A DNA stretch of 64,000 nucleotides from Himantopus leucocephalus. Lineage: Eukaryota; Chordata; Aves; Charadriiformes; Recurvirostridae. Below, in pieces: positions 53,101 to 64,000 of the stretch; positions within the stretch are counted from its first letter, which is position 1; each line of letters begins with the position of its first letter. The notes under the pieces were generated by a model that did no database searches, was not told the DNA's origin, and saw nothing but the letters and a program-made list of their open reading frames with translations. Where the stretch lies: contig RSEF01000031.1 of NCBI GenBank assembly GCA_003993805.1, positions 49,925,530 through 49,989,529 of the forward strand, in the 5' to 3' direction. The position numbers were made by a program, and so were the translations under genes.

Positions 53101-56100
53101 GCAACAGAACCCAGCACCAAGGTCTTAATTTCCAATGTCTTAGTTAAATACTAATTATGCCTATTTTACTGGTTAGATGTGTGGACGGTTGAAGGAATTA
53201 AAAAAATTAAGAGCAGGATTTCAAGGGCTGCTTTCTTTGGTCTCCTTAGTGTTTGGTCAGAGAGGCCTAATGCCCCGTTATAAAGAGCCACATGCCCACA
53301 AATCTAGCTGAGTCTGACTGGAACTGAAGAATCCAAGTCTGAGTTAAAATAAATAAATACTTGATAAATAAGGCAAAAACTCAAAATATTGGCTGCTGGA
53401 GCACAGGTTCTGTGTGCCACCTTCCCCCATTCTGCTCTTTTCTTTGCCAGCAATGAGAGGTCTAGGGACAATCTGTGGGAAGAATGTGTCTGCCTGGGTC
53501 CTGTGATAAGTAGCTATTGTATTTTGAACCCATTTGCATGAAAACAGTCCAATCCAGTATGACCCATCTTCTTCCCAAAAGGAATATCCTGTGATGCCTT
53601 CTTTCCACAACCACTGATACCACCCTAAAGCAGCACTATTTGAACCTTAAGAGCTGCAAGCGGGAAGGAAGAGTTTGCTCATTTGGACAGTGCAAAGAAG
53701 CCCCTATTGTCCTACGAGGCCACGGAAACAGTGACCACATGTACATCAGAAGATTCCATTTTTAGCATCTTTCAAAACAAAGTCTTCTCTTTCACATTAT
53801 CACGAGCACACTGAATCCTCAGTCTTCCTATATCATTCTCTGCAATGTCTGCTTTGTTTTGTCCTGAAAAATCATTCTCCTGCCTCTCTACCCCACGCAA
53901 TTGCTCTATTAGCAGCAAGTTTCCACTACACATAATTATGGCATGCCTTAGCCTACTTTTCTGTTTGCTGAATAGCTCTGCCTATTTTCTACTTGTGCTG
54001 ATGCTACCATTTACTTTTCCTGACACTCTAATCCTTGTATCCTTTGAAGGCCTGACTTCCTCCACCACGACAGCAGCTGGGGTTCTCAGGCCCCTTTCCA
54101 GAGCTTTTTAATAGCAACAGTAATGCCATCGCTCAACATCCCACTTCTTAATCTTCAGGTCAGCATAGAGCCTGTACCTGTAACAAGTGCTGTAAATACA
54201 CCTTCCAGTGCTGCTGACCACCCATTATCTAAATGACTAGCAAGTTATCAATTGCATATTCGTGGCATTGAAAGGACAAGGAAAAACACAGGCACACAAT
54301 GCAAGCACCTAGCTTCTCCCAAAGGCATGTAATAACTCTCCAATTTTCTCCATAATCCCAATTAGATTGTTTTATCTTCCACAACAAAGTAACAAGTGAC
54401 ACATTTCAACAACTGATTTCTTAATTTAACTAGTCCAAAATTAACAGGAATAGTCCAGTGAAGCAAGTGTTTTCTCAGAATTATTTGTCCTCAACACACT
54501 GGCCTTGCAATGATTGCTACCTCGATAAGCTCTCAGTAAGTCGTTCCTAATCACTCATGACATTGATGCTGTGCCTACAGCTCTTTATGCTGACATTATT
54601 AAATATGTATTCTTAAAGAGACTGTATTTGACTCCGCTCAAGAACAATGACTGCACATCCTGAGATGTCTCATTTCCATCTTCTTTAAATTAACAAATAA
54701 ACATAAACTGGTTGTTTTTCTTGAGGGATCTTACCATCTTCTACCCAAAGAGCTGCTGTTAGCCCAAGCCAAAAACCTAGACAGAAGCCATGGAGGTCCA
54801 TAATTATATCACAAAGACTAGCCAAAAATGAAGATGCTTTCAGATCAAGGGGAAATGAAATAAAAGGCATAGCACTGTTGCTAGGTCTGGGACTGATGTT
54901 CTGATAACCAGCATGTCTCAAAAATTACTATAAAGCAATCACAACCAATGGTGAGCAAAAACTGCTTAAAGAAAAGTTCTTTCAAGTAGTGATTAGGCAA
55001 GGATATTTTGAGTTGCTGCAGTAACAAATACTGCCTCAAGCTGAACAAAGCATCTGTACCAAGATCTCCAACTCCTGAAGAGCTGAAGAGAACAGAGAAA
55101 GAACCAAAATTGTACATAAAATGGTGTGTTTCAAATATAAGACACAAGAAATAAAGATTCCCTTTTCCACATCTCAAACCTCCTCTTTCAAACCCCTTCA
55201 GCGTTGTGTTTGTACTGCAACATCTGGCACAGCTTCATAAAAGTCGAGAGATGAGGGGCAGACTTTAGATCTTTGGTATTGTTTTTAAAGTTAAAAGAAT
55301 GAAATGGAACAAAACCCAAAACAATATCATGTGACTTTTTATTTACCTATGTGTTCAACTTCCCAAACACAAGCTGAAAGCAGAACACTTCCAAAACTCA
55401 GGACACAAATGAAGACTGCATTCTATTAAATCTAGTCCCCTCATTTGGAAATGTCTACTAAAGCCTTTTCACTACAACCAACAAGATAATTATCATAAGT
55501 TGAGCTATCTCCCTTCCTCCCCCCTTTTCTTCTTTCAGCACTGGCATACAAACCATGCTATTTTAACTTCTTTCCTGTTCTCCCAGTTCTTCTGGAACAT
55601 TTTATTTTCAACAGTCAACTCATTTGGAGAAGTGCCATGCTGAAGTTCAACCGTTTACAATGTTAACTGTGTCTCTGCCAGCAGCTGAAGACTTGCACCA
55701 CACTACCTTCTCCAGCACTTCTTGATTAAACAATTTGAGTTCTTCTCTCTCAGAGGTTAGCAGATATTTAAGCAGCCTTCATTCTCATCACACTCTTTTT
55801 TTCCCCTCAAAATTATTCTTACTCTCTGAAGAGTAAGGTGGCATTTCTCATCCCCTCCTCAATTAACACTTCACAGACCTCCTGCTCACCTCCTATGGCC
55901 CATATTATATTTTAACACTACCTGAAAGATTTCCATTAAAAAAACCCTTTCAGATAGATTGCCTGATTATTTAGTATTCTACAAGGAAGTAACTTTGAAA
56001 AGCAAGCAAGCATTTAGACTGATGAAGTTCAACATTGTTACTTAAGCCAGCAGTTAGAAGTTCATACTTGATCACATCTTGATCCACTATGCAAATTAAG

Positions 56101-59100
56101 CAAATCATACAGTTCTGACACTAGCAGCAGACCATTTTCATCTGGAACAAGTTCACAAAATACATTATTTAATTTCAAAACAGAGAAATATCTGTGAAGA
56201 GAGCATTTACATTATTTTTCTTCTGCAATGGATTGGAAGTATAACAAAGGATAAGGAATCAAACTACCTGAAAAGACACAAAGACATATTGGCCTTTGTA
56301 GACCTTTCCTGATCAGTCAAAACAAGATCTCCTTCCTCTATAAGTATGCTTCTTCAAGTCACTCTTTTCAATACTTCACTGGGGGGTTTTGGGTACTACA
56401 GGTTTGGTCTCTAAGTTTGCTTAGTAATAGCTTCAAACAGGGCAATGTTAGTTAATGTATATTACACAGCTATTCATCAGTTACACTTTTAAGTCCTTTT
56501 GCCACAGTTTCTTACTACAAAGCAGTGTTCTGCTCAGTTTAAGAAATTATCTACAACACCATGCAGAGAAAGTGTTAAGCAAACTGGAGCAATCTCAATT
56601 TATACTGTAACTCTAGACATTGTTTGGAATAATAGGAAAACTCAATAGGAAAACTAATTTACACTCATTTCTGGGAGTTCCAAATTTCAAGAGACATCTT
56701 TGGGCTTTTTTGAAGTAACCTTCCTCAAACTAAGTTGTACTATTATAAGACTTTAGTTCTTCCCATTTCCTTTTTAAGGCTAAAATTAAACTTGTCCATT
56801 CCTTGGGGCCCAGAGGAACATCTGCCAGATGTCCAGACATCTATGTTGAACACAGTTCTCCTCCAATACTTATCTACTTATCAACTCTCTTTTCAATCAT
56901 TCATGTCTTCATAAAAATCAATCCTCCTTTAAGTAAAAGTCCACAACACTAAAGAAGTTATCAACTTCACTCAATTGAAATGATAGTCTTTTTTTTTCCA
57001 CTTCTACTTGCAGTTGTTCTACTTTCCTTTTTCAGCATCTAATTATGTGCTTATATTCTTCACAGTCTGAGCATACACAACGTATTTTCAGTTTTCCTCT
57101 TGTAACAAAATAATTTTAACAATTATGGAATGAAATTCTAAACATGACATTTTAAATTTCTCAACGATGTAATCCATTATGAACCCAGTAAAAATGTATA
57201 AGGAAATCAAATCATTGTTTAAACATTTTTAAAGCAGTGGTCCGTAGACTATGTCTAATGAGGTTGAGAAAAGCGATTAAGAAAAGCAAGTTTATATACT
57301 AAAGAATAAGCTATGAATGCAGTTTCTGTTAGAGCTTGCACCATGAAAAAGTTCTGGGATGCCCACAAACCAAAAGCAATTGAAAGCCATTGTCCGAATG
57401 AAGAAATTTGTGCCTGATTAAAAGAAACATTCTTGTCACCACTGTCTCATGAATTAAGATTATCTTTCTAGAGCTCCTTCAAAATTCACTGTTTGGGGTT
57501 TGGATTTTTTTTTTTAGATTTGTTTTGTTTTGTTTTTAAAAATAAGAGGAGTCCCAAGCTTGTGAGCTTGTTAACAGCAAGGTGAATTTCAGTCTGTCTG
57601 GGCAGAACTACAGCAAGCATCATCATTAAAAAGAATATCATTTTTCTGAAGGGATTTCAGTCTCATAGTGAAGAAACCCCACATAGGAAATAACACCACT
57701 CTCACTCCAGCTCAAACTAATGCAATGACATTTGGGTTTTTAGGGCGTCTGTCACCATAGAAGGGGGATAAGAGGCCCTCCCGTAGAGATCCTCAGCTTA
57801 AATCTCAAACTTGTTTTTGGATTGCACATGCTACATTCAAGAGCAATGTATCTGCAGGACACATTGTAGTGCAAGCACTGAGTTGACCTCTCAAGAAGTA
57901 AGAGGAGATTCACAATTCTGAAATATGAAATATAAGCAGATACCTAAGAAGACTGCATACAATCTTCTCATACAGGGGATGGATATTTAGGATCTGACTC
58001 AAACAAGCAAAGGTCAGTGGGGACTTTTTCAGTTTCTTCAGCGGCTGCTGCTTTAGACCTGTGCAGAGATTGCAAAGCGCATCAAAGAACATCACCTCAG
58101 GGGAAAAAAAATCAGTTAATGTCCCTCTTTACTTTGTCAAAATCTAAGATTAAACATACCTGAAATGGTACATTCCATGGCCCACTTCTGAAAGATGGGA
58201 GACAACCACGGTATCTCAGTAATTTGGGTGACATATCAGCAAGCAGAACTTAAGAAATAAGTTGATAATACAATATTCTTCCCAAGTATACCAGATTATA
58301 CACTAAAACATTTCTTCCATAGCGAAAATAAAACAGGGGTATTGATTTTACCCTGTAGCAGCTGTATCCCAAGTTCATCGCCAGCCACTGCAATCCTCAA
58401 ATCTTTCTATTCTATTTGCACATCTGGGAGCGTCTTCTGATTCAGATTCACTAGTCCTCTATCCTGTCACTTAGACCTTCCATATGTAACACATTCCTTC
58501 TTAAACTCTTCAGAGTAACCTATGTATGAACGTTACTGATACCCTTCTATGGAGCTGTGCCTTCAAGCTCAGTAGCACTGCCCTCTGGTATCCCCCTCAT
58601 GCATTTTGGCATGTAGTTTGAATTTTTTGAGGAACTGCATCTACTATGCAACTGATGTGCAAATTTAGGTTGGTGGGAATAGAGCGAGGCCTGGTTTGAG
58701 TCTACTCAAAATGATTTCTGATTAAAAGCTGGGTTAAAAAAAAGCACAGAAATTCTTATTCAACTGCTATCTCACTTTAAACATCTTAGGTTTCCATAAC
58801 GACATTAAAATCGTAACAAGAATGTTGTCTTAAGTTTTCAGAAAAAAGTATGTTAAGACACTGAAAAGACAGGTGTGAAAACTGTTTTGTTTTTTTCCAA
58901 GAGAAATTATGTATGTTATGATGCTCTGAGGAACCTACTAAAAGCTTGCCAGTATCATTTTAATGCAACCTACAGAGTGGGGAGAAATATTCCATCTTAA
59001 TTTAAAATACATCCAAAAGAAGGAATGCTCTTGAAAATCAGATGTTAAAAATCCAAAAAAAATCAGGCATCACCTTCATCACCTAGAAAAAAAATGACAT

Positions 59101-59580
59101 TTCATGATGTTCTCTGGAAGAACCTGAGCAGCCTCAAGCTGCATGCACTTACCTCCAAATGCTTTCAAAATTCTATAAATATATGCATATATACACTATT
59201 TCTTTGGCCAACTGATCAACCTCCTAAATTCTGTGGTCTTTAACCAAAGAAAAATATCTAGAAAGGTGACCTCCGCATGAAAGCATAAGAGCAAAAAAGC
59301 CTGAGGATGTGTTTCTCTGTGTGAAGGAGAATCTGAGCAATTTCCTCCAATCCTCATTTCCTGATAGCATGAAGTCAGAGAGAAGACCCATCACAATGCT
59401 GTACATTGAAAAAACTGAAGAAACCTTAGGGGAAAAAATCATGATTAAGCCAGCTACTGCCAGCAAAGCTTCAAAACATGGAGAGACATCCACGACGTTA
59501 GGAGCACTTCCCATCTCAGCTTTGTCTACTCTCTCTCTCCTCCATTTTCTGGTGGAGCTAGAGAACATGACATGGCTTAC
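44124..59580 (-). other. ZNF462 intron 1, 5' part
   Basis: About 15 kb of AT-rich DNA with short simple repeats, such as (AAAT)n near 50603-50620. No coding exon or RNA gene was recognised. Stretches may be conserved non-coding elements, as is common around developmental zinc-finger genes, but this cannot be judged from one sequence. Confidence 0.65.
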
Positions 59581-59660
59581 CTGACTCAGATCACAGCTCT
59601 CTGCCAAACTAGTCACTTCCTCTTAGACATGCAAGCAGCTTCATGAGACAAACAGACCCC
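59581..59660 (-). other. candidate non-coding first exon (5' UTR), version B; 5' end unknown
   Basis: On the minus strand GATCTGAGTCAG|GTAAGCC is a full-consensus donor ending at 59581, just downstream in transcription of the GC-rich block at 60.2-60.4 kb. It could end a first exon that starts inside the CpG-rich region, or be an alternative or second 5' UTR exon. Neither the exon nor its start is proven. Confidence 0.3.
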
Positions 59661-59878
59661 CACAGACACACACACAAAAGCAGCAGCAGAAAGCACTCAA
59701 ACTTGAAGGTCTTTCTCCTTCCAAACACCAGAAAAACGAATGAAACTTTTCCTTTTTCTCCCCCAAAATAGGGAGGTGAGGGGGGGAGAAATCCTATCAG
59801 ATCACAACTACATGAAGCTCCAGGAGGATCTCTCTGTGTGGAGAATAGAAACCACAATGCTAAGAGGAGCAGGGAGGC

Positions 59879-59897
59879 GGGGGGGGGGGGNGGGGAG
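59879..59897 (+). repeat. poly(G) run containing an N
   Basis: G run interrupted by a single unresolved base at 59891, near the promoter region. Confidence 0.85.
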
Positions 59898-60449
59898 AAG
59901 AAGGTTACTCCAGAAGACATAAAGAGCCTGTAGACTGTGTGTGTGCATGTGTGCGAGAGCGAGGAGAAGCTTTGTGTTGTGGAGCCTGGACTGGAACCAA
60001 AGCAGACAGCTTGCAAATGGAGGACAGGGAGATAAAGAAAGGAAAAGAGGGGGAGAGATGGGGAGAAAGCTACTCCGGGTGGTTGAGAAAGGGGCAGGGG
60101 AGAAAGCGCCTTCTCCCTCGCCTGGTTTAAAGGTAGGGACATCGGGGAACTGAGCAAGAAGAAGTGGGCTCCTTCCCCTTCCTTTCTTCCCTTCTCGCTC
60201 TCTTTCTCTCAAAGGAGAGCACAAGCGTGTGTAATGGCTCCTGCTCTCCAGCTGAACGCTGTCCTCCTCCAAGCAACCTCCTGCGGGCACCACCAGCCCC
60301 CCAGCCCCGACGCCGCCGGGGACCCCCGCATCCCAACTCCAGGAGAGCCGCGGTGGGGGCACCACCGCCGGGGTGAGGGACCAGCCTCACCAGCGGCGAG
60401 GAGGAGGGCAGCGAGAGGGGACGAGGAGAAAGAGGAGAGGAAGAGGGGG

Positions 60450-60492
60450 GAGAGAGAGAAAGAAAGAAAGAAAGGAAGAAAGGAAGAAAGAG
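60450..60492 (+). repeat. (GAAA/GGAA)n purine repeat
   Basis: Runs of GAAA and GGAAGAAA units within the CpG-rich promoter region. Confidence 0.85.
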
Positions 60493-60709
60493 GTCACCCG
60501 ATTGCCTGGGTCGTGCCAGCACGGAGCTTTTCTCTCCTCCGTGTCTCTCCCGTCTCTGATCCAAGTCCACACGCACAGCACCATCCAGACCTCGCACACA
60601 CACACATATCCTCTCGGGCACCCCCCACCCCGAAAGCTCGNCTCACTTATCTCCCCATATCCCCCCCCTTGCAACAACAAAAAATTAATTAACCGCCTTC
60701 CTCCTCCTC

Positions 60710-60733
60710 CCACCACCACCACCACCACCACCA
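60710..60733 (+). repeat. (CCA)n trinucleotide repeat
   Basis: About eight CCA units, flanked by CTCCTCCTCC runs; the minus strand reads (TGG)n. Confidence 0.9.
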
Positions 60734-60995
60734 GCACCTCCTCCTCTTCTCCTCCTCCATGCAAGAGACTTCTCTCTCAAACAAAACACCCCGCTCTCGC
60801 TCCCCTCTCTCCTCTTTTTTTTTTTTTCCTTCCTTTCTTTCTTCCTCCTTCCTCCGTTGACCGAATGAATGGATTTCAGAGGAAGGTGGTGGAAAGGAAG
60901 AAAGACAGAAAGACCAAACAAAAAAAAAAAAAAAATATATATNGATGATCTCTCCAATGCCAAACCGGAGATGGGTTTTAATTGCGAGAACTTAC

Positions 60996-61130
60996 AGGAG
61001 CGTCCCGGCACTGCTGCTCTTGCTGCTGCCTCCTCTCCTCTTCCTCTCTGCCTAGCTCTTCTTCTTGTTATTGTTGTGGAAGTTGTTTTGTGAGTCTCAT
61101 GTGCTCCTTGCCAGGTCTCAGCAATGGAGG
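60996..61130 (-). other. candidate non-coding first exon (5' UTR) of ZNF462, version A; 5' end unknown
   Basis: On the minus strand a strong donor, CGCTCCT|GTAAGTTCT, ends at 60996. The sequence before it is purine-rich, AG-containing leader with GCAGCAGC runs and (GA)n further upstream, typical of a 5' UTR. No acceptor can be required for a first exon. The upstream boundary given is arbitrary. Confidence 0.35.
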
Positions 61131-61156
61131 ATCGCCATCTTTCCCTGCTTTTCCCC

Positions 61157-61159
61157 CCC

Positions 61160-61191
<32 letters not shown>

Positions 61192-61257
61192 CTTCACTGG
61201 TTTGCTGCAGCTGCAGATGACCTGAGATATCCGTCTCTCTCTCTCTCTCTCACTCAC
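61157..61257 (+). repeat. two (CT)n tracts ((GA)n on the ZNF462 strand)
   Basis: CT dinucleotide tracts at about 61159-61192 and 61233-61250, separated by a short unique segment with the palindrome CTGCAGCTGCAG. They lie just upstream, in the gene's direction, of candidate exon 1 A. Confidence 0.9.
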
Positions 61258-61950
61258 CCTCTGTGTCTCTCTCTGAATAATGAGCAACCAGAGGGAGAGA
61301 GAGAAAGAAGACAATCTCCTCTCCTACCACACAAAACGCAAGAGCACCAGGGGGTGCAAGAATCCTTTCTAACAACAACAACAACGTGTAGGGGAAGAGG
61401 AGGAAAAAGAGAAAGAAAAGAGAAGAAAAGAGAGGAGGAAAAGGCAAGAAGAAAGAGAGGGAGGGAGGTGGAAGAGGAGGGGGGAAAGCAAGCAAACAAG
61501 AGAGATCCAGGAGGCAGACAGATGGAGGAGAAGATGGTAGTGATAGAGGAGGAGGTGTTGAAGATGAAGGAGATTAAGAGGAGGAAGGTGGTAACAAAAA
61601 GTTAAGGTTTGGGACACTGAATCACTCACAGGCCAGGGAGGAAGAGAAGAAGGGGGAAAGATCTGAAGAGCTTCCCCTTCCAAGCTGTTGCCTTCACAAA
61701 GCTTCCTGTGCAGGAGCACTCAGCAGCTCCTGCGATACTGGGGGAGCCGCTCGGATGGAGCACTCTGCTAGGTCATAGCTCTCTTCCAGCCATGGCAAAA
61801 ACCGGTTTCTGCATGCAGATCTGCCCCTGAGGTGATCCCTCAGACACATCCATCTAGAGGCTAATCTTCCCTGAGCAGGGTAAAGAACATAAATGGAGCT
61901 GGAGGTTGCAAAGTATAAAACCAGATCTACCACGTGGTTGGTTTTTAATC

Positions 61951-63532
61951 CCCCTTCCAGCTCTCATTTGATGTGGAGAAAGGAGACTCGAATTGTCCAT
62001 TTCTGGCACGTATTTTGAAGTCTACTCCTGGAAATAAAGACAGTCATCTCCAGGTTTTTTATTTCTCACAAGCATTTAGGAGAAAAGAGAGCTTGTACTA
62101 CCGAGCACCAAAAGCACTTCCTACATTGGTGAAACGTTTTTGACTGCAAAATAAAATAAATAATTCTACTTAAAATAACTTTTATGCCTTCCAACACCTA
62201 GTTGTCTGCTCCTTTGTGACTGATTATTTAAAACCGTAGAAACTAACGATCAAGGCTCACAAAGAAAGGTATCTTGGTGATGAAGGCAAGCAAGCAAGCA
62301 AAGACAAAGCGGCTGTAGCCTGCATTTTTGTTTCGTCTCGTTTCTATTAAGCATTGCGCTGAGCTACTTTTGCTCGACATCCCCCCCCCCCCCCCCNCAA
62401 TCTTCCTACAGCACCAGGTCAGATTCTTTCTAGGGTTATGTCTAGCACTGGAGGTGGGGGCGGATTGGGGGGGGTGGATTAGGGGATATGTGCAGACTCA
62501 GAAAATCAATACAAGGCAGTGAGGCAAAATCAATTTGAGCACAAGGGCATGACTGGTATTGGAACATCACTGGGATTTCTCCAGCCCTCAAGCGCTGCAA
62601 TTTGCATGGGTGGAAGAGAGACTAGAACCACAAAGCGCCGGTTCGGGTGAAGGGGGGAGATCCCTCCCCTGCTCCGAGGAAGTTTTATGTGAGTGGTGAG
62701 GCTGAGATGATCTTAAAAGAGTCCAGATTTTACTGGCTCTGGGAGAGGTTAGGGATGTTAGAACTTCATTGTCTGAACTCTCCCAGCTTAGCTGAAGACC
62801 AAATGCAGAAATGCTAAGGATAGCAATAAAATAAAATAACAAAAATCGGTCGCCCAGGTACTAGTCAAATATTAAACCCATGCACTCTCCGATCTTACCA
62901 TCCGCAAGACTGCCGTGAGTACAAAGCACACAGGCAGGATATATCCCATTAAATCGGTTTCTTTGAGCAGTGCAAGTTAATCACTAAACAGGAGAAAGAT
63001 CTTCTCCCTCCCTCCTCTCCCCTCTTTCCGCTCCCCCCCTCCTCGCCCCAAACAAGTGCTGTGAGAAACAGGAGGAAGGATAATATCTGGGCAGAAGGAG
63101 CACTGTTGGATTTAGAGAATCCTTCTTAAGGAAAAGGGGAAAAAACATCAAAACTGGGGATTCCTACTAAGACTACTGGTTTCATGCAGACAAATGAAGC
63201 GGACACCTCCTAAGAGGCTGATAAAAGAACATTAAGGAAAAGGGAGGGACTGTCTTTACGGCTGCCAGAATGTGCATGTGTTCTGCCTGCAATTTTCTAT
63301 AAATCATCCTCTTCGCAGGAAGAGAGCGCCTGGGCTTTGCAATCTTTGACGTACCATCAACGCCGAGGCAGATAATTTACCTCTTTGTCTCTCAGCATTA
63401 CATTTATTTATTTTTTTTTAAAGGGAAAATAGAGCAACCCCACGACCACAAACCCCAAAACACCTGACTTCTGACCACGGAAACAACAATCCCATTTAAA
63501 AATGAAGGCTCTTGGGAGTGGGCATCGGAACT
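61951..63532. other. upstream intergenic region
   Basis: Mixed-composition DNA 5' of the presumed ZNF462 promoter. It contains (AAGC)n near 62285-62300, a poly(C) run with an N at 62397, and G-rich stretches near 62450-62480. No gene recognised. Confidence 0.6.
62381..62397 (+). repeat. poly(C) run ending in N
   Basis: About 16 Cs ending in an unresolved base. Confidence 0.85.
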
Positions 63533-64000
63533 CAGGGGAAAGAAGGAAAGAAGGAAAGAAAGAAAGAAGGAAGGAAGGAAGGAAGGGAGGAAGGAAGGAA
63601 GGAAGGAAGGAAGGAAGGAAGGAAGGGAGGGAGGAAAGGAAGGAAGGGAGGAAGGGAGGGAGGAAGGAAGGAAGGAAAGAAAGGGAGAAAGAAAGAAAGA
63701 GGAAGAAAAAGAAAGGCAGAAAGAGCGAATGAAAGAGAGAAAGAAAGGAAGAAAAGAAAAAGAAAGGGAGAGAGGAAAGAAAGAAAAAGAGAAAGAAAGA
63801 AAGGAAGGAAGGAAGAAAGGGAGAGAGAAAGGGAGAAAGAAAGAAAGAGAAAGGAAGAAAAAGAAAGGCAGAAAGAATGAAAGAAAGGGAGAAAGAAAGA
63901 AAAGAAAAAGAAAGGGAGAGAGGAGAGAGAAAGAAAGAAAGAGAAGGGAAGAAAGAAAAAGAGAAGGAAGGAAGGAAGGAAGGAAGGAAGGAAGGAAGGA
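63533..64000 (+). repeat. long GGAA/GAAA polypurine repeat reaching the window edge
   Basis: About 470 bp almost free of pyrimidines on the plus strand, made of GGAA, GAAA and GGGA units with imperfect higher-order blocks. The Lys/Arg/Glu/Gly-rich open frames at 63502-63880 are by-products of this composition. Confidence 0.95.

Larger units (their letters stand above)
59600..61950 (-). promoter_or_regulatory. probable ZNF462 promoter / CpG-rich first-exon region
   Basis: This is the most GC- and CpG-rich part of the 5' half of the locus. The densest CpG stretch is about 60.23-60.42 kb and includes CGCCGCCGGGG-type sequence. It is flanked by long CT/GA tracts, (CCA)n and polyT, as is common around vertebrate CpG-island promoters. 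It lies upstream of exon 2 in the direction of transcription, as expected for a gene whose exon 2 begins with only 32 nt of leader. I cannot place a start site: no convincing minus-strand TATA box was seen. All long open frames here are low-complexity and not credible proteins. Confidence 0.55.

Noticed and set aside
59224..59616. Overlapping open frames of 130 codons (minus) and 91 codons (plus)
   Set aside because: No recognisable domain on either strand, and the minus frame runs through a consensus splice donor. More likely leader or intron sequence.
60127..61605. Several long open frames on both strands in the promoter region
   Set aside because: Low-complexity Pro, Ser, Arg, Glu and Lys runs arising from CT/GA and GC-rich repeats, some crossing N bases.
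63502..63880. Lys/Arg/Glu/Gly-rich open frames
   Set aside because: Direct translation of a polypurine simple repeat.
1..64000. CRISPR arrays, tRNA/rRNA genes, intact transposons, endogenous retrovirus
   Set aside because: Looked for on both strands and not seen. No evidence for a novel multi-gene system in this window.

Overview
The window is vertebrate nuclear DNA, most likely from a bird. The avian signs are a 3'-terminal CR1 LINE fragment with the usual gallinaceous/passerine-type tail near 26.5-26.7 kb, compact introns in the coding part of the gene, and few interspersed repeats. No bacterial-type operon, CRISPR array, tRNA, rRNA or intact mobile element was seen.

One protein-coding gene explains nearly all of the sequence: ZNF462, a very large C2H2 zinc-finger nuclear protein, on the minus strand. 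Six coding exons can be joined with intact GT/AG splice sites and compatible phases: 22165-21946 (start codon), 21353-15862 (a 5.5 kb exon), 14933-14769, 13063-12789, 9667-9549 and 5403-5212. Together they encode residues 1-2154, ending in a split codon. The remaining C-terminal exons (about 350 residues by comparison with mammalian ZNF462 of about 2,500 aa) lie beyond position 1. I found no frameshift or premature stop.

Layout on the plus axis: 1-5211 is intron 7 (partial). 5.2-22.2 kb holds coding exons 7 to 2 with introns of 0.6-4.1 kb. 22.2-59.6 kb is a long, mostly AT-rich first intron with one CR1 piece, a GC-rich island (26.8-27.15 kb), a G-rich block beside an assembly gap (24.4-24.7 kb) and small tandem repeats. 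59.6-61.9 kb is a GC-rich, CpG-containing, CT/GA-repeat-rich region that I read as the ZNF462 promoter and non-coding first exon(s). 61.9-64 kb is upstream DNA ending in a long polypurine repeat that runs off the window.

Assembly quality: there are two 100-N gaps (14123-14222 and 24592-24691) and five isolated N bases. The first gap has the same 29 bp on both sides, so it is probably an unmerged overlap. Three of the isolated Ns (59891, 60943, 62397) sit in or next to homopolymer or dinucleotide runs.

I did not find an undescribed multi-gene system. The most interesting points are within ZNF462: a CtBP-type PLDLS motif beside a SUMO-interaction-like acidic segment, sumoylation-type motifs at the borders of an in-frame-skippable exon, a long internally homologous HYQKRHP zinc-finger family, a minimal start-stop uORF, and two candidate non-coding first exons.
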